Source: Pinibacter soli
GTDB taxonomy: Bacteria; Bacteroidota; Bacteroidia; Chitinophagales; Chitinophagaceae
Length of the DNA stretch: 64,000 nucleotides
Assembly: GCF_029961145.1 (NCBI RefSeq)
Contig: NZ_JASBRG010000007.1
Span: 2,460,189-2,524,188, forward strand
Direction of reading: 5' to 3'
Shown here: piece after piece, positions 8,786 through 16,879 of the stretch
How positions within the stretch are numbered: position 1 is the first letter of the stretch
Layout of the letters: every line of letters begins with the position of its first letter
The notes under the pieces: generated by a model
Told to the model about the DNA's origin: nothing
Databases searched by the model: none
Seen by the model: the letters and a program-made list of their open reading frames with translations, nothing else
Position numbers and translations under genes: made by a program

Positions 8786-9268
8786 TTAAGGTTCTACTAA
8801 AAACAACGGTTGATCATACTCCACCGGAGTACTGTCTTCAACCAATATTTTTACGATTTTACCTTTTACTTCGCTTTCAATTTCGTTGAAAAGTTTCATC
8901 GCTTCGATGATGCAAACTACTTTACCAGGAGTTACTTCGTCACCTACTTCTATGAAAAGAGGTTTGTCTGGAGAAGGTCTGCGATAGAAAGTTCCGATCA
9001 TCGGACTTTTTATAGTAATGAGGTTGCTTGCGGTAGTTTCTGCTGCAGGCTTTGCTTTTTCTGCGGCGGTAGCAGCAGCAGGGGCAGCGGCAGGCAATGC
9101 TGCAGCAGGAGCAGCGGCGATCATTTGAGGGGCTGCAGCAACAACTTGCTGAATATTGTCTTGTTTCTGCTTGATAGTAACTTTAAAGCCTTTCTCTTCA
9201 ATCGTCAACTCACCGATATTGGACCGGTTGATTATTCTAATCAACTCTTGTATTTGTTTGAAATCCAT
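8786..9268 (-). CDS. accB: Acetyl-CoA carboxylase, biotin carboxyl carrier protein
   Basis: A 160-residue carrier of the biotin used by AccC and the carboxyltransferase. An N-terminal helix domain (residues 1-35) is followed by an Ala/Pro-rich linker (about 44-80) and a C-terminal biotinyl domain with the EAMKL motif; K125 is the biotinylation site. Length and order are normal. It sits between efp and accC. A promoter-like TATCTTAG (9302-9309 on this strand) and the efp terminator upstream suggest accBC can be transcribed separately from efp. Confidence 0.96.
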   Translation of the reverse strand: MDFKQIQELIRIINRSNIGELTIEEKGFKVTIKQKQDNIQQVVAAAPQMIAAAPAAALPAAAPAAATAAEKAKPAAETTASNLITIKSPMIGTFYRRPSPDKPLFIEVGDEVTPGKVVCIIEAMKLFNEIESEVKGKIVKILVEDSTPVEYDQPLFLVEP

Positions 9269-9371
9269 GATGAAGAATTTTCCAGTTTAAAAAATGGGCT
9301 GCTAAGATAAGGAAATGTATTAACTACAATACAACGGAATAGTTTTTGAAATTAATAAAAATCCTTACAAA

Positions 9372-9403
9372 AAGTAAAAACCCGAAAATTCGGGTTTTTA
9401 CTT
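9372..9403 (-). terminator. Intrinsic terminator after efp
   Basis: A 13-bp perfect stem: 9372-9384 (AAGTAAAAACCCG) with 9391-9403 around a 6-base loop. On the minus strand it is followed by a T-run. Confidence 0.85.
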
Positions 9404-9419
9404 CCAATGATATGTTAGT

Positions 9420-9986
9420 TTATTCTTTTACTCTTTCTACGTATTCGCCTGTCTTTGTATTGACGCGGATCAATTCGCCTTCGTTTACAAATAACGGTAC
9501 GTTTACAGTTGCGCCTGTTTCCACAGTTGCAGGCTTCAATGTACGGGTAGCAGTATCGCCTTTTACGCCTGGTTCGCTGTAAGTAACCTGCAAAACGATC
9601 TTATCAGGTAATTCTACGCTCATTGGTTGCTCGGTTTCTGTGTTGAACATTACCGCTACTTCCTGGCCATCTTTCAGGAACTGAGGGGCATCTACCATAT
9701 TTTCAGCTACAGCAATTTGCTCAAAAGTTTCATTATCCATGAAGTTGTAGCCGCTGTCGTCCTTGTATAAAAACTGGAAAGCTTTTTTCTCTACACGCAC
9801 AGGATAAATAGTATCCCCACTGTTCCATGTTTTTTCAATGGAACGGTTGTTATCCACTCCTTTCAATTTGGCCCAAACTTTTGCTGCAGCTCTTGCAGTT
9901 TTGTTTTCGCCAAACTCCACCACGGAATAAAGGCTTCCGTCTAATTTAATAATCAGGCCACGACTGATGTCTGATGTATTTGCCAT
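9420..9986 (-). CDS. efp: Elongation factor P with Arg32 at the loop tip
   Basis: A 188-residue factor that relieves ribosome stalling at proline runs. The three-domain EF-P architecture is complete (DNETFEQIAV in the middle, GVKGDTATRTLKPATVETGA and VPLFVNEGELI at the end). At the loop that reaches the peptidyl transferase centre the sequence is ENKTARAAAKVW. Aligned without gaps to E. coli EFVKPGKGQAFA, the modified Lys34 falls on Arg32. The start at 9986 gives the conserved N-terminus; the frame runs 13 codons further but without homology. First gene of efp-accB-accC, a common Bacteroidota order, but separated from accB by a terminator. Confidence 0.96.
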   Translation of the reverse strand: MANTSDISRGLIIKLDGSLYSVVEFGENKTARAAAKVWAKLKGVDNNRSIEKTWNSGDTIYPVRVEKKAFQFLYKDDSGYNFMDNETFEQIAVAENMVDAPQFLKDGQEVAVMFNTETEQPMSVELPDKIVLQVTYSEPGVKGDTATRTLKPATVETGATVNVPLFVNEGELIRVNTKTGEYVERVKE

Positions 9987-10041
9987 AAATAAATAATAAA
10001 AAATTATACAAGATTGTTGACCCAAAACGGGTTCAGAGCGG

Positions 10042-10049
10042 CAAATCTA
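10042..10049 (-). promoter_or_regulatory. Promoter -7 box for efp
   Basis: TAGATTTG on the minus strand, an exact TAnnTTTG match, about 56 bases upstream of the efp start. Confidence 0.55.
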
Positions 10050-10070
10050 AGGCAATTTATCCAATGATTG

Positions 10071-10254
10071 GATAACTGAGTAACTGAATAACCGAATAAC
10101 TGAATATTGGCATGAGTCTTTAGTTATCAGTAGTTAGTTGTTGGTTGTTAATTGTTAGGAAGAAAGACGCACCTAGAGCCTAACAGCCAACAACTAATAA
10201 CTAATAACTCGTTATTTATTCAGTTATTCAGTTACTCAGTTACTCAGTTATTCT
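10071..10254. repeat. Nested double inverted repeat between efp and a divergent gene
   Basis: The outer arms use 8-base words (10073-10106, TAACTGAG, TAACTGAA, TAACCGAA; inverse at 10211-10254, TTCAGTTA, CTCAGTTA). Inside them a second pair uses a different 7-base vocabulary (about 10120-10160, GTAGTTA, GTTGTTG, GTTGTTA; inverse at 10180-10209, CCAACAACTAATAACTAAT). The core is about 20 unique bases. It lies in a divergent 5'-5' spacer, not at a 3' end. Confidence 0.82.
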
Positions 10255-10281
10255 TATCATTGTACCACAATAACTCCCACC

Positions 10282-10785
10282 ATGAAAAAAATATCCTTTT
10301 TGTTGTTGACGGTCCTTTTTATGGGAAAACTTTTCGCTCAAGACGATACACTGCCTGCTTACAAAAGATTTCCAAATATTCCGCCTTTTACATTGATTGG
10401 ACTAGACAGTGCTAATGTGACCAGGGACGACATCCCCAAGCATAAAAAAGTGTTGCTGATGTATTTTAGTCCTGAATGTGAACATTGCCAGCATCAAACG
10501 CAGGATATTTTAGGCGCCATGAAGGGTTTCAAGGATATAGAGATCGTTATGATGACCTACCAACCCTATGAGGAAATGGTTGATTTTTATAAAAAATTCG
10601 AGCTGGTGCGATATCCAAATATCAAAATAGGTAGAGATTCCAAGTTCTTTTTTCCTCCTTTTTACAGAATGCAAAGTCTGCCATACCTGGCGCTTTATGA
10701 CAAAAAAGGCAACCTGATCACCACTTTCGAAGGAAATCGCAAGCCAGACAAGCTCTTAAAAGCTTTTGATAATAAATTGGACTAA
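10282..10785 (+). CDS. Periplasmic thioredoxin-like (TlpA-type) protein
   Basis: A 167-residue protein with a signal peptide (residues 1-20, ending LFAQ) and a thioredoxin-like fold. The redox motif is CEHC (C66, C69) in LLMYFSPECEHCQ, and the cis-proline follows in SLPYLALYD. It probably acts as a thiol-disulfide reductase in the periplasm; the partner is unknown. The CxxC sits in a SPECEHC context typical of Bacteroidota AhpC/TSA-like secreted proteins. It stands alone between the nested repeat at 10071 and mdh. Confidence 0.85.
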   Translation: MKKISFLLLTVLFMGKLFAQDDTLPAYKRFPNIPPFTLIGLDSANVTRDDIPKHKKVLLMYFSPECEHCQHQTQDILGAMKGFKDIEIVMMTYQPYEEMVDFYKKFELVRYPNIKIGRDSKFFFPPFYRMQSLPYLALYDKKGNLITTFEGNRKPDKLLKAFDNKLD

Positions 10786-10836
10786 ATCATAATAAACCAG
10801 TCAATTATTTACTAAGTTTAACGAATATAGTCGCTG

Positions 10837-10863
10837 TACAGACAAGGCAATGCCTTGTCTGTA
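10837..10863. repeat. 27-bp perfect palindromic element upstream of mdh
   Basis: Half-sites TACAGACAAGGCA (10837-10849) and TGCCTTGTCTGTA (10851-10863) around one central base. No T-run follows, so it is not a standard terminator. It may be a miniature palindromic repeat or an operator of mdh. Confidence 0.75.
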
Positions 10864-10920
10864 ACGGAATCATTCACGTTTCTTGATTTAAAATTATTTT
10901 TTCACCGCAAATTCTTTTAC

Positions 10921-11850
10921 ATGAAAGTTACAGTTGTTGGGGCTGGTGCAGTAGGCGCAACATGCGCTGATAACATTGCAAGAGCCTCTATTTGCCAGGA
11001 CTTAGTTTTACTAGACATTAAAGAAGGGCTTGCAGAAGGCAAGGCACAGGACATGATGCAAACTGCCGCTTTGCTTGGATTTGACACACGCATTACGGGC
11101 AGTACAAATGACTACTCAAAAACCGCCAACAGCGATGTAGTAGTGATCACTTCAGGATTGCCGAGAAAACCAGGAATGACGCGGGAAGAATTAATTGGGG
11201 TAAATGCAGGGATTGTTCGCGGTGTAGCCGAAAACATCCTGAAATACTCGCCAAACGCGATCATCATCGTGATCAGTAATCCCATGGATACAATGACCTA
11301 CCTCGCATTGCAGGCTACCGGATTACCTAAGAACAGGATCATTGGTATGGGCGGTGCATTGGATAGCGCACGTTTCCGTTATCAGCTGAGCCAACATTTA
11401 GGTGCCAGCCCTGGAGATCTGAATGCAATGGTAGTGGGCGGTCACGGCGATACGACTATGATTCCGCTGATCCGTTTTGCTACATGGAACAGCATGCCTG
11501 TTACCAGCTTCCTGAGCGCTGAACAGCAAAAACAAATTATTGGGGACACAATGGTAGGCGGTGCGACGCTTACAAAACTGATCGGCACCTCGGCATGGTA
11601 TGCTCCCGGAGCTGCCGGCGCCGCGCTTGTAAAAAGCATTCTTAACGATGAAAAGAAATTATTCTCCTGCTGCGTGAGCCTTGACGGGGAATATGGCCAG
11701 AAAGATATTTGCTTAGGCGTACCCGTTATAATCGGCAAATCCGGTTGGGAAAAGATCCTCAATTTTGATCTTAACGCTGAAGAACAAGAGCTTTTCAAGA
11801 AAAGTGCTGACGCCGTTCGTAACATGAACGACGTTCTGAAAACTTTGTAA
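10921..11850 (+). CDS. mdh: Malate dehydrogenase
   Basis: A 309-residue NAD-dependent enzyme of the TCA cycle converting malate to oxaloacetate. Seen: Rossmann glycine motif VGAGAVGATCAD at the N-terminus, substrate-binding arginines in LPRKPGMTREEL, ISNPMD, and the catalytic His in VGGHGDTTMIP. This is the LDH-like MDH group common in Bacteroidota. The ATG at 10921 starts the Rossmann strand; the frame is open to 10855 but those codons cover the palindrome. Followed by an intrinsic terminator at 11881. Confidence 0.96.
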   Translation: MKVTVVGAGAVGATCADNIARASICQDLVLLDIKEGLAEGKAQDMMQTAALLGFDTRITGSTNDYSKTANSDVVVITSGLPRKPGMTREELIGVNAGIVRGVAENILKYSPNAIIIVISNPMDTMTYLALQATGLPKNRIIGMGGALDSARFRYQLSQHLGASPGDLNAMVVGGHGDTTMIPLIRFATWNSMPVTSFLSAEQQKQIIGDTMVGGATLTKLIGTSAWYAPGAAGAALVKSILNDEKKLFSCCVSLDGEYGQKDICLGVPVIIGKSGWEKILNFDLNAEEQELFKKSADAVRNMNDVLKTL

Positions 11851-11880
11851 CCTCTTCCAACAAGAGGGACCAGAACAGCC

Positions 11881-11917
11881 AAAAAGGCGGCAAATTCTTC
11901 ATTGCCGCCTTTTTTTA
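11881..11917 (+). terminator. Intrinsic terminator of mdh
   Basis: A 13-bp stem AAAAAGGCGGCAA (11881-11893) with 11902-11914, an 8-base loop, and a T-run. Confidence 0.92.
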
Positions 11918-12045
11918 TTATTTTTGCCCCATCTTTTACTCCAAACCTTTTTGAATAACTAATAATCTGCGCCCTCAGACCCTTCCAATTATCCCATAAA
12001 ACTTAGTTTACTGTATCTGGGCATAAACATTTTAACAGCTTGTTT

Positions 12046-12612
12046 ATGAAGTGGTTGTTTTGTGTAACGTTTATGGGTATTTGCTTAACTGCATTTCCGC
12101 AAAAAAGCGAGCTTTTTAAAAAGCACGATCCCATGCTTAATAGGTATTTGAGTCCATTTTTTAATCGCGATATCAATCCCGATAGCAATTCTTTTATCAA
12201 TCCGGTCACCAACTGGAACATCAATCCTGTTCAAACAACGGAATGCAATCCTTCCAAAAACGAAAAGATCAACCCGCTGATGAACCTGAATTATAACCCT
12301 CAGCAAAACTCTGTTTTGAATCCGTTGTATATCAAAAATCTTTGGCCAGATGACATTTCGTGGGATGGACAATATATTTTTGATGAGCATAACGAGCTAA
12401 GAGGATATGTGTCACGAGCGTCGCAGGAAGTTATCTTGTGCTTTAACAGCCAGATGGAGTGGGATGGGTATTTTGTAAGGGCTTCGGAAAAACTTTTCAA
12501 TCATTTCAGCGTAACCGGCCTGTGGACAGGAAAGTTTTTGTGTACCGATAACAGCGGCGGGTACAATCTTTTTAACAAGGATTGCAAGTGGATGCATCAG
12601 TATATCAAATAG
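12046..12612 (+). CDS. Secreted protein with Asn-Pro octapeptide repeats, copy 1
   Basis: 188 residues in three parts: a signal peptide (MKWLFCVTFMGIC...), about nine tandem octapeptides of consensus [IL]NPxxNxx (INPDSNSF, INPVTNWN, INPLMNLN, YNPQQNSV, LNPLYIKN), and a C-terminal domain rich in Trp, Tyr and Phe (WDGQYIFDEHNELRGYVS, GYFVRASE). I do not recognise the family. A strict 8-residue period with Pro and Asn at fixed places suggests an extended or solenoid-like surface segment, but that is inference. The ATG at 12046 is preferred to the TTG two codons earlier. Same layout as the next gene. Confidence 0.75.
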   Translation: MKWLFCVTFMGICLTAFPQKSELFKKHDPMLNRYLSPFFNRDINPDSNSFINPVTNWNINPVQTTECNPSKNEKINPLMNLNYNPQQNSVLNPLYIKNLWPDDISWDGQYIFDEHNELRGYVSRASQEVILCFNSQMEWDGYFVRASEKLFNHFSVTGLWTGKFLCTDNSGGYNLFNKDCKWMHQYIK

Positions 12613-12700
12613 AATAAAACGAACAAATTGAATGCTTAAAAGGTTAAAGATCATGGATCGATCCGCACATGACCTTTTGCCTCATAAAAATCGACCCTGT

Positions 12701-13270
12701 ATGATTAAAATTATATCCATTAAAATACTAATAGCCTTATTCTTTCCAGTGCTTTGCTTTTCTCAGAACATCCCCCCGAAACACAATCCCAGGATGGACC
12801 CAAATCTAAGTCCTGCTAATAATAAAAGCATTAATCCCGAAAAAAATGCGGCTATCAATCCCAAAGTAAACTGGAACATTAGTCCTGAACATAATGCTAC
12901 CCTCAACCCTGATACAAACGCGAGCATCAACCCAATTATCGTTAACGATTTAAATCCCAATAAAAACAAGATGCTTAATCCTATGTATCACAATGAACTT
13001 CACCCGCAAAATCCGAATTGGGAGGGGCTGTTTGTTTTTGATATCGATGATGAGCTGATGGGCTACGTTTCTTCCGCGAGCCAAAACGTCATCTTATACT
13101 TCGACAGGTCTTACAAATGGCTTGGCTATTTTGTAAGGAGCGGAAAAGGAACTTACAACTTCTATAATACAAATGATCAGTGGACCGGCCAATTCGGCTG
13201 TTATGACGGCATAACGGGTTTCAATTTCTTTGAAAAAGGCGGCGAATGGAAGGGAGTGCATGTGAAATAA
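12701..13270 (+). CDS. Secreted protein with Asn-Pro octapeptide repeats, copy 2
   Basis: A 189-residue paralogue of the preceding gene, 88 bases downstream. The signal peptide ends near LCFSQ. The octapeptides are clearer here: INPEKNAA, INPKVNWN, ISPEHNAT, LNPDTNAS, INPIIVND, LNPNKNKM, LNPMYHNE. The C-terminal domain keeps landmarks of copy 1 (ELMGYVSSASQNVILYF, GYFVRS, WTGQFGCYDG). The frame opens at 12632, but the signal peptide begins at 12701. The two probably form one transcript. Function unknown; secretion is inferred. Confidence 0.75.
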   Translation: MIKIISIKILIALFFPVLCFSQNIPPKHNPRMDPNLSPANNKSINPEKNAAINPKVNWNISPEHNATLNPDTNASINPIIVNDLNPNKNKMLNPMYHNELHPQNPNWEGLFVFDIDDELMGYVSSASQNVILYFDRSYKWLGYFVRSGKGTYNFYNTNDQWTGQFGCYDGITGFNFFEKGGEWKGVHVK

Positions 13271-13381
13271 CAGAATAACTGAGTAACTGTGTAACTGAAT
13301 ATAGAACGGTTATTGAATAATTGAGGTTCAAATGAATAATCGCCTTTCAACTTCAGTTTATTCAATTATTCAGTTATTCAA
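13271..13381. repeat. Tandem-word inverted repeat (TAACTGAA class), convergent spacer
   Basis: Left arm 13271-13325 (AATAACTGAGTAACTG and degenerate continuation). Right arm 13355-13381 (CAGTTTATTCAATTATTCAG). The right arm overlaps the end of the glycosyltransferase gene and includes its stop codon. Confidence 0.75.
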
Positions 13382-14380
13382 ATATCCTCTCACCTCATCA
13401 ATAATCTTATAAACATCCTGCTGCTCCATACATTTGAAATGACCGCGTGGACATTTGTTTGTCCCATACTTGCTGCAAGGTTGACATGGCAGGTTAGGTA
13501 CGAGCATGTTTATGTAAGGAGATTTTTTCAGGCTGGCCATATAATTTGCGCCGTAATACGGCTCTACGTCAAGCTTTGGTGAAGTACCACCCCAGATCGC
13601 GATCGTTGGCTTTTTGTATGCACTGGCAATATATTGAAGTCCGGTATCATGCGATATCACCAATTTTGAGCATCTCACGATGTCTGCCGACTCGTTAAGA
13701 TTAAATTTGCCGCAGGCATTGTAAATTTTTACCGGGTCTTCTTCTGCAATGGCTTCGGCCTCTTTCACATCTTCTTTTCCGCCAACCAATATGATTGGGT
13801 GATTGATTTGCGCACACAATGCCCTTAGCTTGTGAACGGGTAATTTTTTCGTATAGTAGGATGCACCGATTACAATCGCAATGTAGCCTGCATGGTGCGA
13901 AGCAGGCAGGTCCTTGCTGATATCAATATTATCTTTTTGTGGAATAAAATAATCAAGGCCCAGACCGTCATCCTTTACGCCAAACGCAGCAACCGTATCG
14001 AGGCTTCGTTGTGTGATATGGCGTTTGGGCATTTTATCAATGTGCAATTTTGTAAGCAAAAACTTCTGCCAATCGAGTTTATCGATCGTGTATGCTTTTT
14101 TACCCAGCGCTCTTTTTATTTTTCCGGAACGGAAATTCTTGTGCAGATCAATTACGTAATCGTAATCTTCTTTTTTTAGTTCTTCAATTACTTCACCAAG
14201 ATCTTTATCGAAGTAAAAGAATTTGTCAACATAAGGATTGGCTTCCGTTACCGCCTTAAAAGATTTTTTTGTAAGAAAATGGACCTCCGCAGTTGCCACC
14301 TGTTTTTTGAGGCAACGCAAAACGGGCGATGCCAGCACAATATCACCAATGGAGGAAAAGCGGATCACAAGAAATTTCAT
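13370..14380 (-). CDS. Glycosyltransferase family 9 (heptosyltransferase-like)
   Basis: A 336-residue GT-B enzyme of the ADP-heptose:LPS heptosyltransferase family. Seen: N-terminal KFLVIRFSSIGDIVLASPVLR, mid-domain ILVGGKEDVKEAEAI, and the donor-site region SHDTGLQYIASAYKKPTIAIWGGTSP. A Cys-rich tail (LPCQPCSKYGTNKCPRGHFKC) is seen in related Bacteroidota proteins. It probably adds a sugar to the LPS or lipooligosaccharide core on the cytoplasmic face. The final GYLNN and stop are encoded by a tandem-word repeat (GAATAACTGAATAATTG on this strand). A near-consensus box TATTTTCG lies just upstream of the start. Confidence 0.88.
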   Translation of the reverse strand: MKFLVIRFSSIGDIVLASPVLRCLKKQVATAEVHFLTKKSFKAVTEANPYVDKFFYFDKDLGEVIEELKKEDYDYVIDLHKNFRSGKIKRALGKKAYTIDKLDWQKFLLTKLHIDKMPKRHITQRSLDTVAAFGVKDDGLGLDYFIPQKDNIDISKDLPASHHAGYIAIVIGASYYTKKLPVHKLRALCAQINHPIILVGGKEDVKEAEAIAEEDPVKIYNACGKFNLNESADIVRCSKLVISHDTGLQYIASAYKKPTIAIWGGTSPKLDVEPYYGANYMASLKKSPYINMLVPNLPCQPCSKYGTNKCPRGHFKCMEQQDVYKIIDEVRGYLNN

Positions 14381-14397
14381 TGACCGAAAATAGGGGA

Positions 14398-14513
14398 ATA
14401 ATTGAAAATTGAAAAAGGAACGCTGATTATTATGGTTTTGATGATTTTTTATGATTTAATCAAAATCATAAAAAATCTTAACAATCATAAAAATCTGCGT
14501 TCCATTTTCAACT
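14398..14513. repeat. Complex inverted repeat between GT9 and MFS genes
   Basis: The outer arms are short TTGAAAA-type words with GGAACGC (14402-14423) against GCGTTCC (14498-14504) and TTTTCAACTC. An inner pair, TGATTTTTTATGATTTAA (about 14441-14459) with TCAAAATCATAAAAAATC, forms a second, nearly perfect stem. The right arm reaches the MFS stop codon. Confidence 0.7.
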
Positions 14514-15761
14514 CTCTACGTAATTCAAATCTTTTCCAAACGTTTCTTCCAATTTTGTCCATGCCCAAAGCGCACCAGCAAAGACCATTATACCCACAAA
14601 GATGTTTGCGTATTTAGAATTGAAGTTCATTGAATATTTGAAGAATTCGTACATCAGGTTGATCAGAACTACCGAGCCTCTTACGAAGTTGGGCGCTGTG
14701 TTGGTAACTGTTGAGCGGATGTTTGTGCCAAAACTTTCTGCAGCGGTACTCATAAACACTGCCCAATAACCGCCTGTAAAACCTAACATAAAAATACCGG
14801 TATAGAAGAAGTATTGACTTAATGGCGCGAGCAAAAAGAACAGAATAATAACTGTGATGGAACTGAGCATGAACCCGAGAATGGCTTTCTTTCTGCTTTT
14901 TAAATGTTGAGAAATAAGACCACAAGCAAAGTCGCCCAATGTTAAGCCAAGGTAAGTAAGCATGATGGCATTGATGGGAACTGTTTTTCTTTCTGCGTCG
15001 GAAAACTGTAACCCCAGTGCATCGGCGAGTTCTGGCGAGTATTTCGCATATAGCTGAACGATATACCAGATAGGAATAGCGATCAAAATAACAGCAATGT
15101 ATTTTTGCCAGCGTTCCTTTTTCTGAAAGATCAACCGAATGCTTCCTTTTTTTACGTCAGATTTTTTCACGGCTTCATACATGCCTGATTCAAAAACGCC
15201 AATACGAAGCAACAACAAGAATACGCCCATCCCGCCACCAATGAAATAGCATGTCCGCCAATCGCCTACCCATTTCACCACAAATCCTCCGATCACTGCG
15301 CCTAAGATTCCCGTGCCTGCGACCAGCGCAGTGCCGAGACCGCGTTTTTCTTTATCCAACACTTCGTTCACCATTGTTACGCCTGCACCCAATTCACCCG
15401 CGAGACCAAAGCCCGCAGCAAAACGAAGAACCGCATATATGTGTACGTCGTGCACAAATCCGTTGCAAATGTTGGCTATAGAATAAGTAAGAATGGAACC
15501 AAACAGCACCGACAGCCTTCCTTTTCTGTCGCCCATGATGCCCCAGAAAATACCTCCGATGAGCATGCCGATCATTTGCCAGTTATCCAGCATAAGGCCA
15601 AAGCGTTCAATATCTGTTTTGGAAGTAATTCCTATGTCTTTCAAACTCGTTGTACGGATCATGCCGAACAACAGCAAATCGAAAATATCTACGAAATAAC
15701 CAAGCGCGGCTACAATAACTATGATGTTGAAGAGACCTGTGGTTTTGGATGTTGGATTCAT
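14508..15761 (-). CDS. Major facilitator superfamily transporter
   Basis: A 417-residue inner membrane protein with about 12 predicted helices. The MFS signature loop between helices 2 and 3 is present (GIMGDRKGR), and helix 4 has LRFAAGFGLAGELGAG, as in the metabolite:H+ symporter group (sugar or organic acid transporters). A cytoplasmic loop (EAVKKSDVKKGSIRLIFQKKERWQK) separates the two six-helix halves. The substrate cannot be assigned. It stands alone between two inverted repeats. Confidence 0.85.
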   Translation of the reverse strand: MNPTSKTTGLFNIIVIVAALGYFVDIFDLLLFGMIRTTSLKDIGITSKTDIERFGLMLDNWQMIGMLIGGIFWGIMGDRKGRLSVLFGSILTYSIANICNGFVHDVHIYAVLRFAAGFGLAGELGAGVTMVNEVLDKEKRGLGTALVAGTGILGAVIGGFVVKWVGDWRTCYFIGGGMGVFLLLLRIGVFESGMYEAVKKSDVKKGSIRLIFQKKERWQKYIAVILIAIPIWYIVQLYAKYSPELADALGLQFSDAERKTVPINAIMLTYLGLTLGDFACGLISQHLKSRKKAILGFMLSSITVIILFFLLAPLSQYFFYTGIFMLGFTGGYWAVFMSTAAESFGTNIRSTVTNTAPNFVRGSVVLINLMYEFFKYSMNFNSKYANIFVGIMVFAGALWAWTKLEETFGKDLNYVES

Positions 15762-15766
15762 AAGCT

Positions 15767-15860
15767 AGTTGAGAATTGAGAATGGGGAGTTGAGAGTTAA
15801 TTGAAAGTTGAAAATGATTTACGCGCCCTCACTCTCAACTTTCCACTTTCAACTCTCAAC
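15767..15860. repeat. Tandem-word inverted repeat (GTTGAGA/GTTGAAA class)
   Basis: Left arm 15767-15811: GTTGAGA, ATTGAGA, ATGGGGA, GTTGAGA, then GTTGAAA. Right arm 15827-15860: CACTCTCAACTTTCCACTTTC and continuing. It touches the end of the DedA gene. Confidence 0.75.
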
Positions 15861-16832
15861 TTATGTCGTTTGTGTTGGTTTTTTTGACCCGAAAAATATC
15901 TTCCAAAGTACCGGCGCTGTCGTCACAACTATAATGCCGATCACTATCATTTCAAGATGATCTTTCAATTCAAAACCGAATTGTTTGCGCACCCAAATTT
16001 GCAAAAAATGGCCTGCGAAAACCATGCTCACAACCCATGCCACAGAACCGATAATATTGTTTAGCATAAACTTCCTTCTGTCCATTTGAACAATGCCCGC
16101 GATGATTGGGGCAAAGGTTCTTATCACAGGAAGAAAACGGGCGAAGATGATAGCTCCGCCGCCGTGTTTTTCGTAAAAATCATGCGCGTCGTTAAGGTAT
16201 TTTTTCTTAAATAAGAACCTGTCTTTCCAGGTGTACATCGTTGGGCCAATTTTGCGGCCAAACCAATACCCAAGCATGTTTCCAAGTATACCGGCGACAG
16301 ATATCAATGCCACGAGGAGAAACAAATCAAACCACTCAGAATGTACACCGCCCAAGCCCAATGCTTTCAAAAACTCATGTGCAAGGTTAGCGCTGTAAAT
16401 GCCGGCAACAAACAACAAGCTGTCGCCAGGCAGAAAGAAACCGGCAAACAATCCTGTTTCTGCAAATACAATGAAAAGTAATAACCAAAAGCCTCCATTG
16501 ATAATGTAGAACATTGGGTTCAGCAGATCTTTCCATGAGAAGATCTTATGCAACTGAACTATTTTCTTATCAGTTAATTCATTTGCTGATAGTACAACAT
16601 TTTCGTGATCGTGGCTTGTCACAGTAACGGGTGATGAAGGATCAACATTCACTACTGCAAAGCCGGCTTTATCAGGAGCATACTCGTTTGTTTTACCGGC
16701 GTTTTCGACGCTTACCTTTTTCAGCGGTGTTTCATACTGGTTAAGGAATTGAAGAGTAATTTCTTTTTGTGCAAAAGAAAAATTCATCGTCATAATCAAG
16801 AGCCCCAATAAGACCGAAATCCTTTTAATCAT
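15861..16832 (-). CDS. DedA-family membrane protein with a secreted N-terminal domain
   Basis: 323 residues from the ATG at 16832. The first 22 residues form a signal peptide (MIKRISVLLGLLIMTMNFSFAQ), then about 80 residues resembling a small beta-sandwich (TLQFLNQYETPLKKVSVENAG), and from about residue 110 a full DedA (SNARE-associated) domain with its signature FARFLPVIRTFAPIIAG and FFLPGDSLLFVAG. DedA proteins are inner membrane proteins linked to undecaprenyl-phosphate or lipid flipping. The exported N-terminal domain is unusual for the family. The longer frame to 16922 would overlap the next gene and hide the signal peptide. Confidence 0.87.
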   Translation of the reverse strand: MIKRISVLLGLLIMTMNFSFAQKEITLQFLNQYETPLKKVSVENAGKTNEYAPDKAGFAVVNVDPSSPVTVTSHDHENVVLSANELTDKKIVQLHKIFSWKDLLNPMFYIINGGFWLLLFIVFAETGLFAGFFLPGDSLLFVAGIYSANLAHEFLKALGLGGVHSEWFDLFLLVALISVAGILGNMLGYWFGRKIGPTMYTWKDRFLFKKKYLNDAHDFYEKHGGGAIIFARFLPVIRTFAPIIAGIVQMDRRKFMLNNIIGSVAWVVSMVFAGHFLQIWVRKQFGFELKDHLEMIVIGIIVVTTAPVLWKIFFGSKKPTQTT

Positions 16833-16879
16833 AATTACTTTTTTAGTATTCAAATCCTGTTCTGTTTCTATGGTATTTC

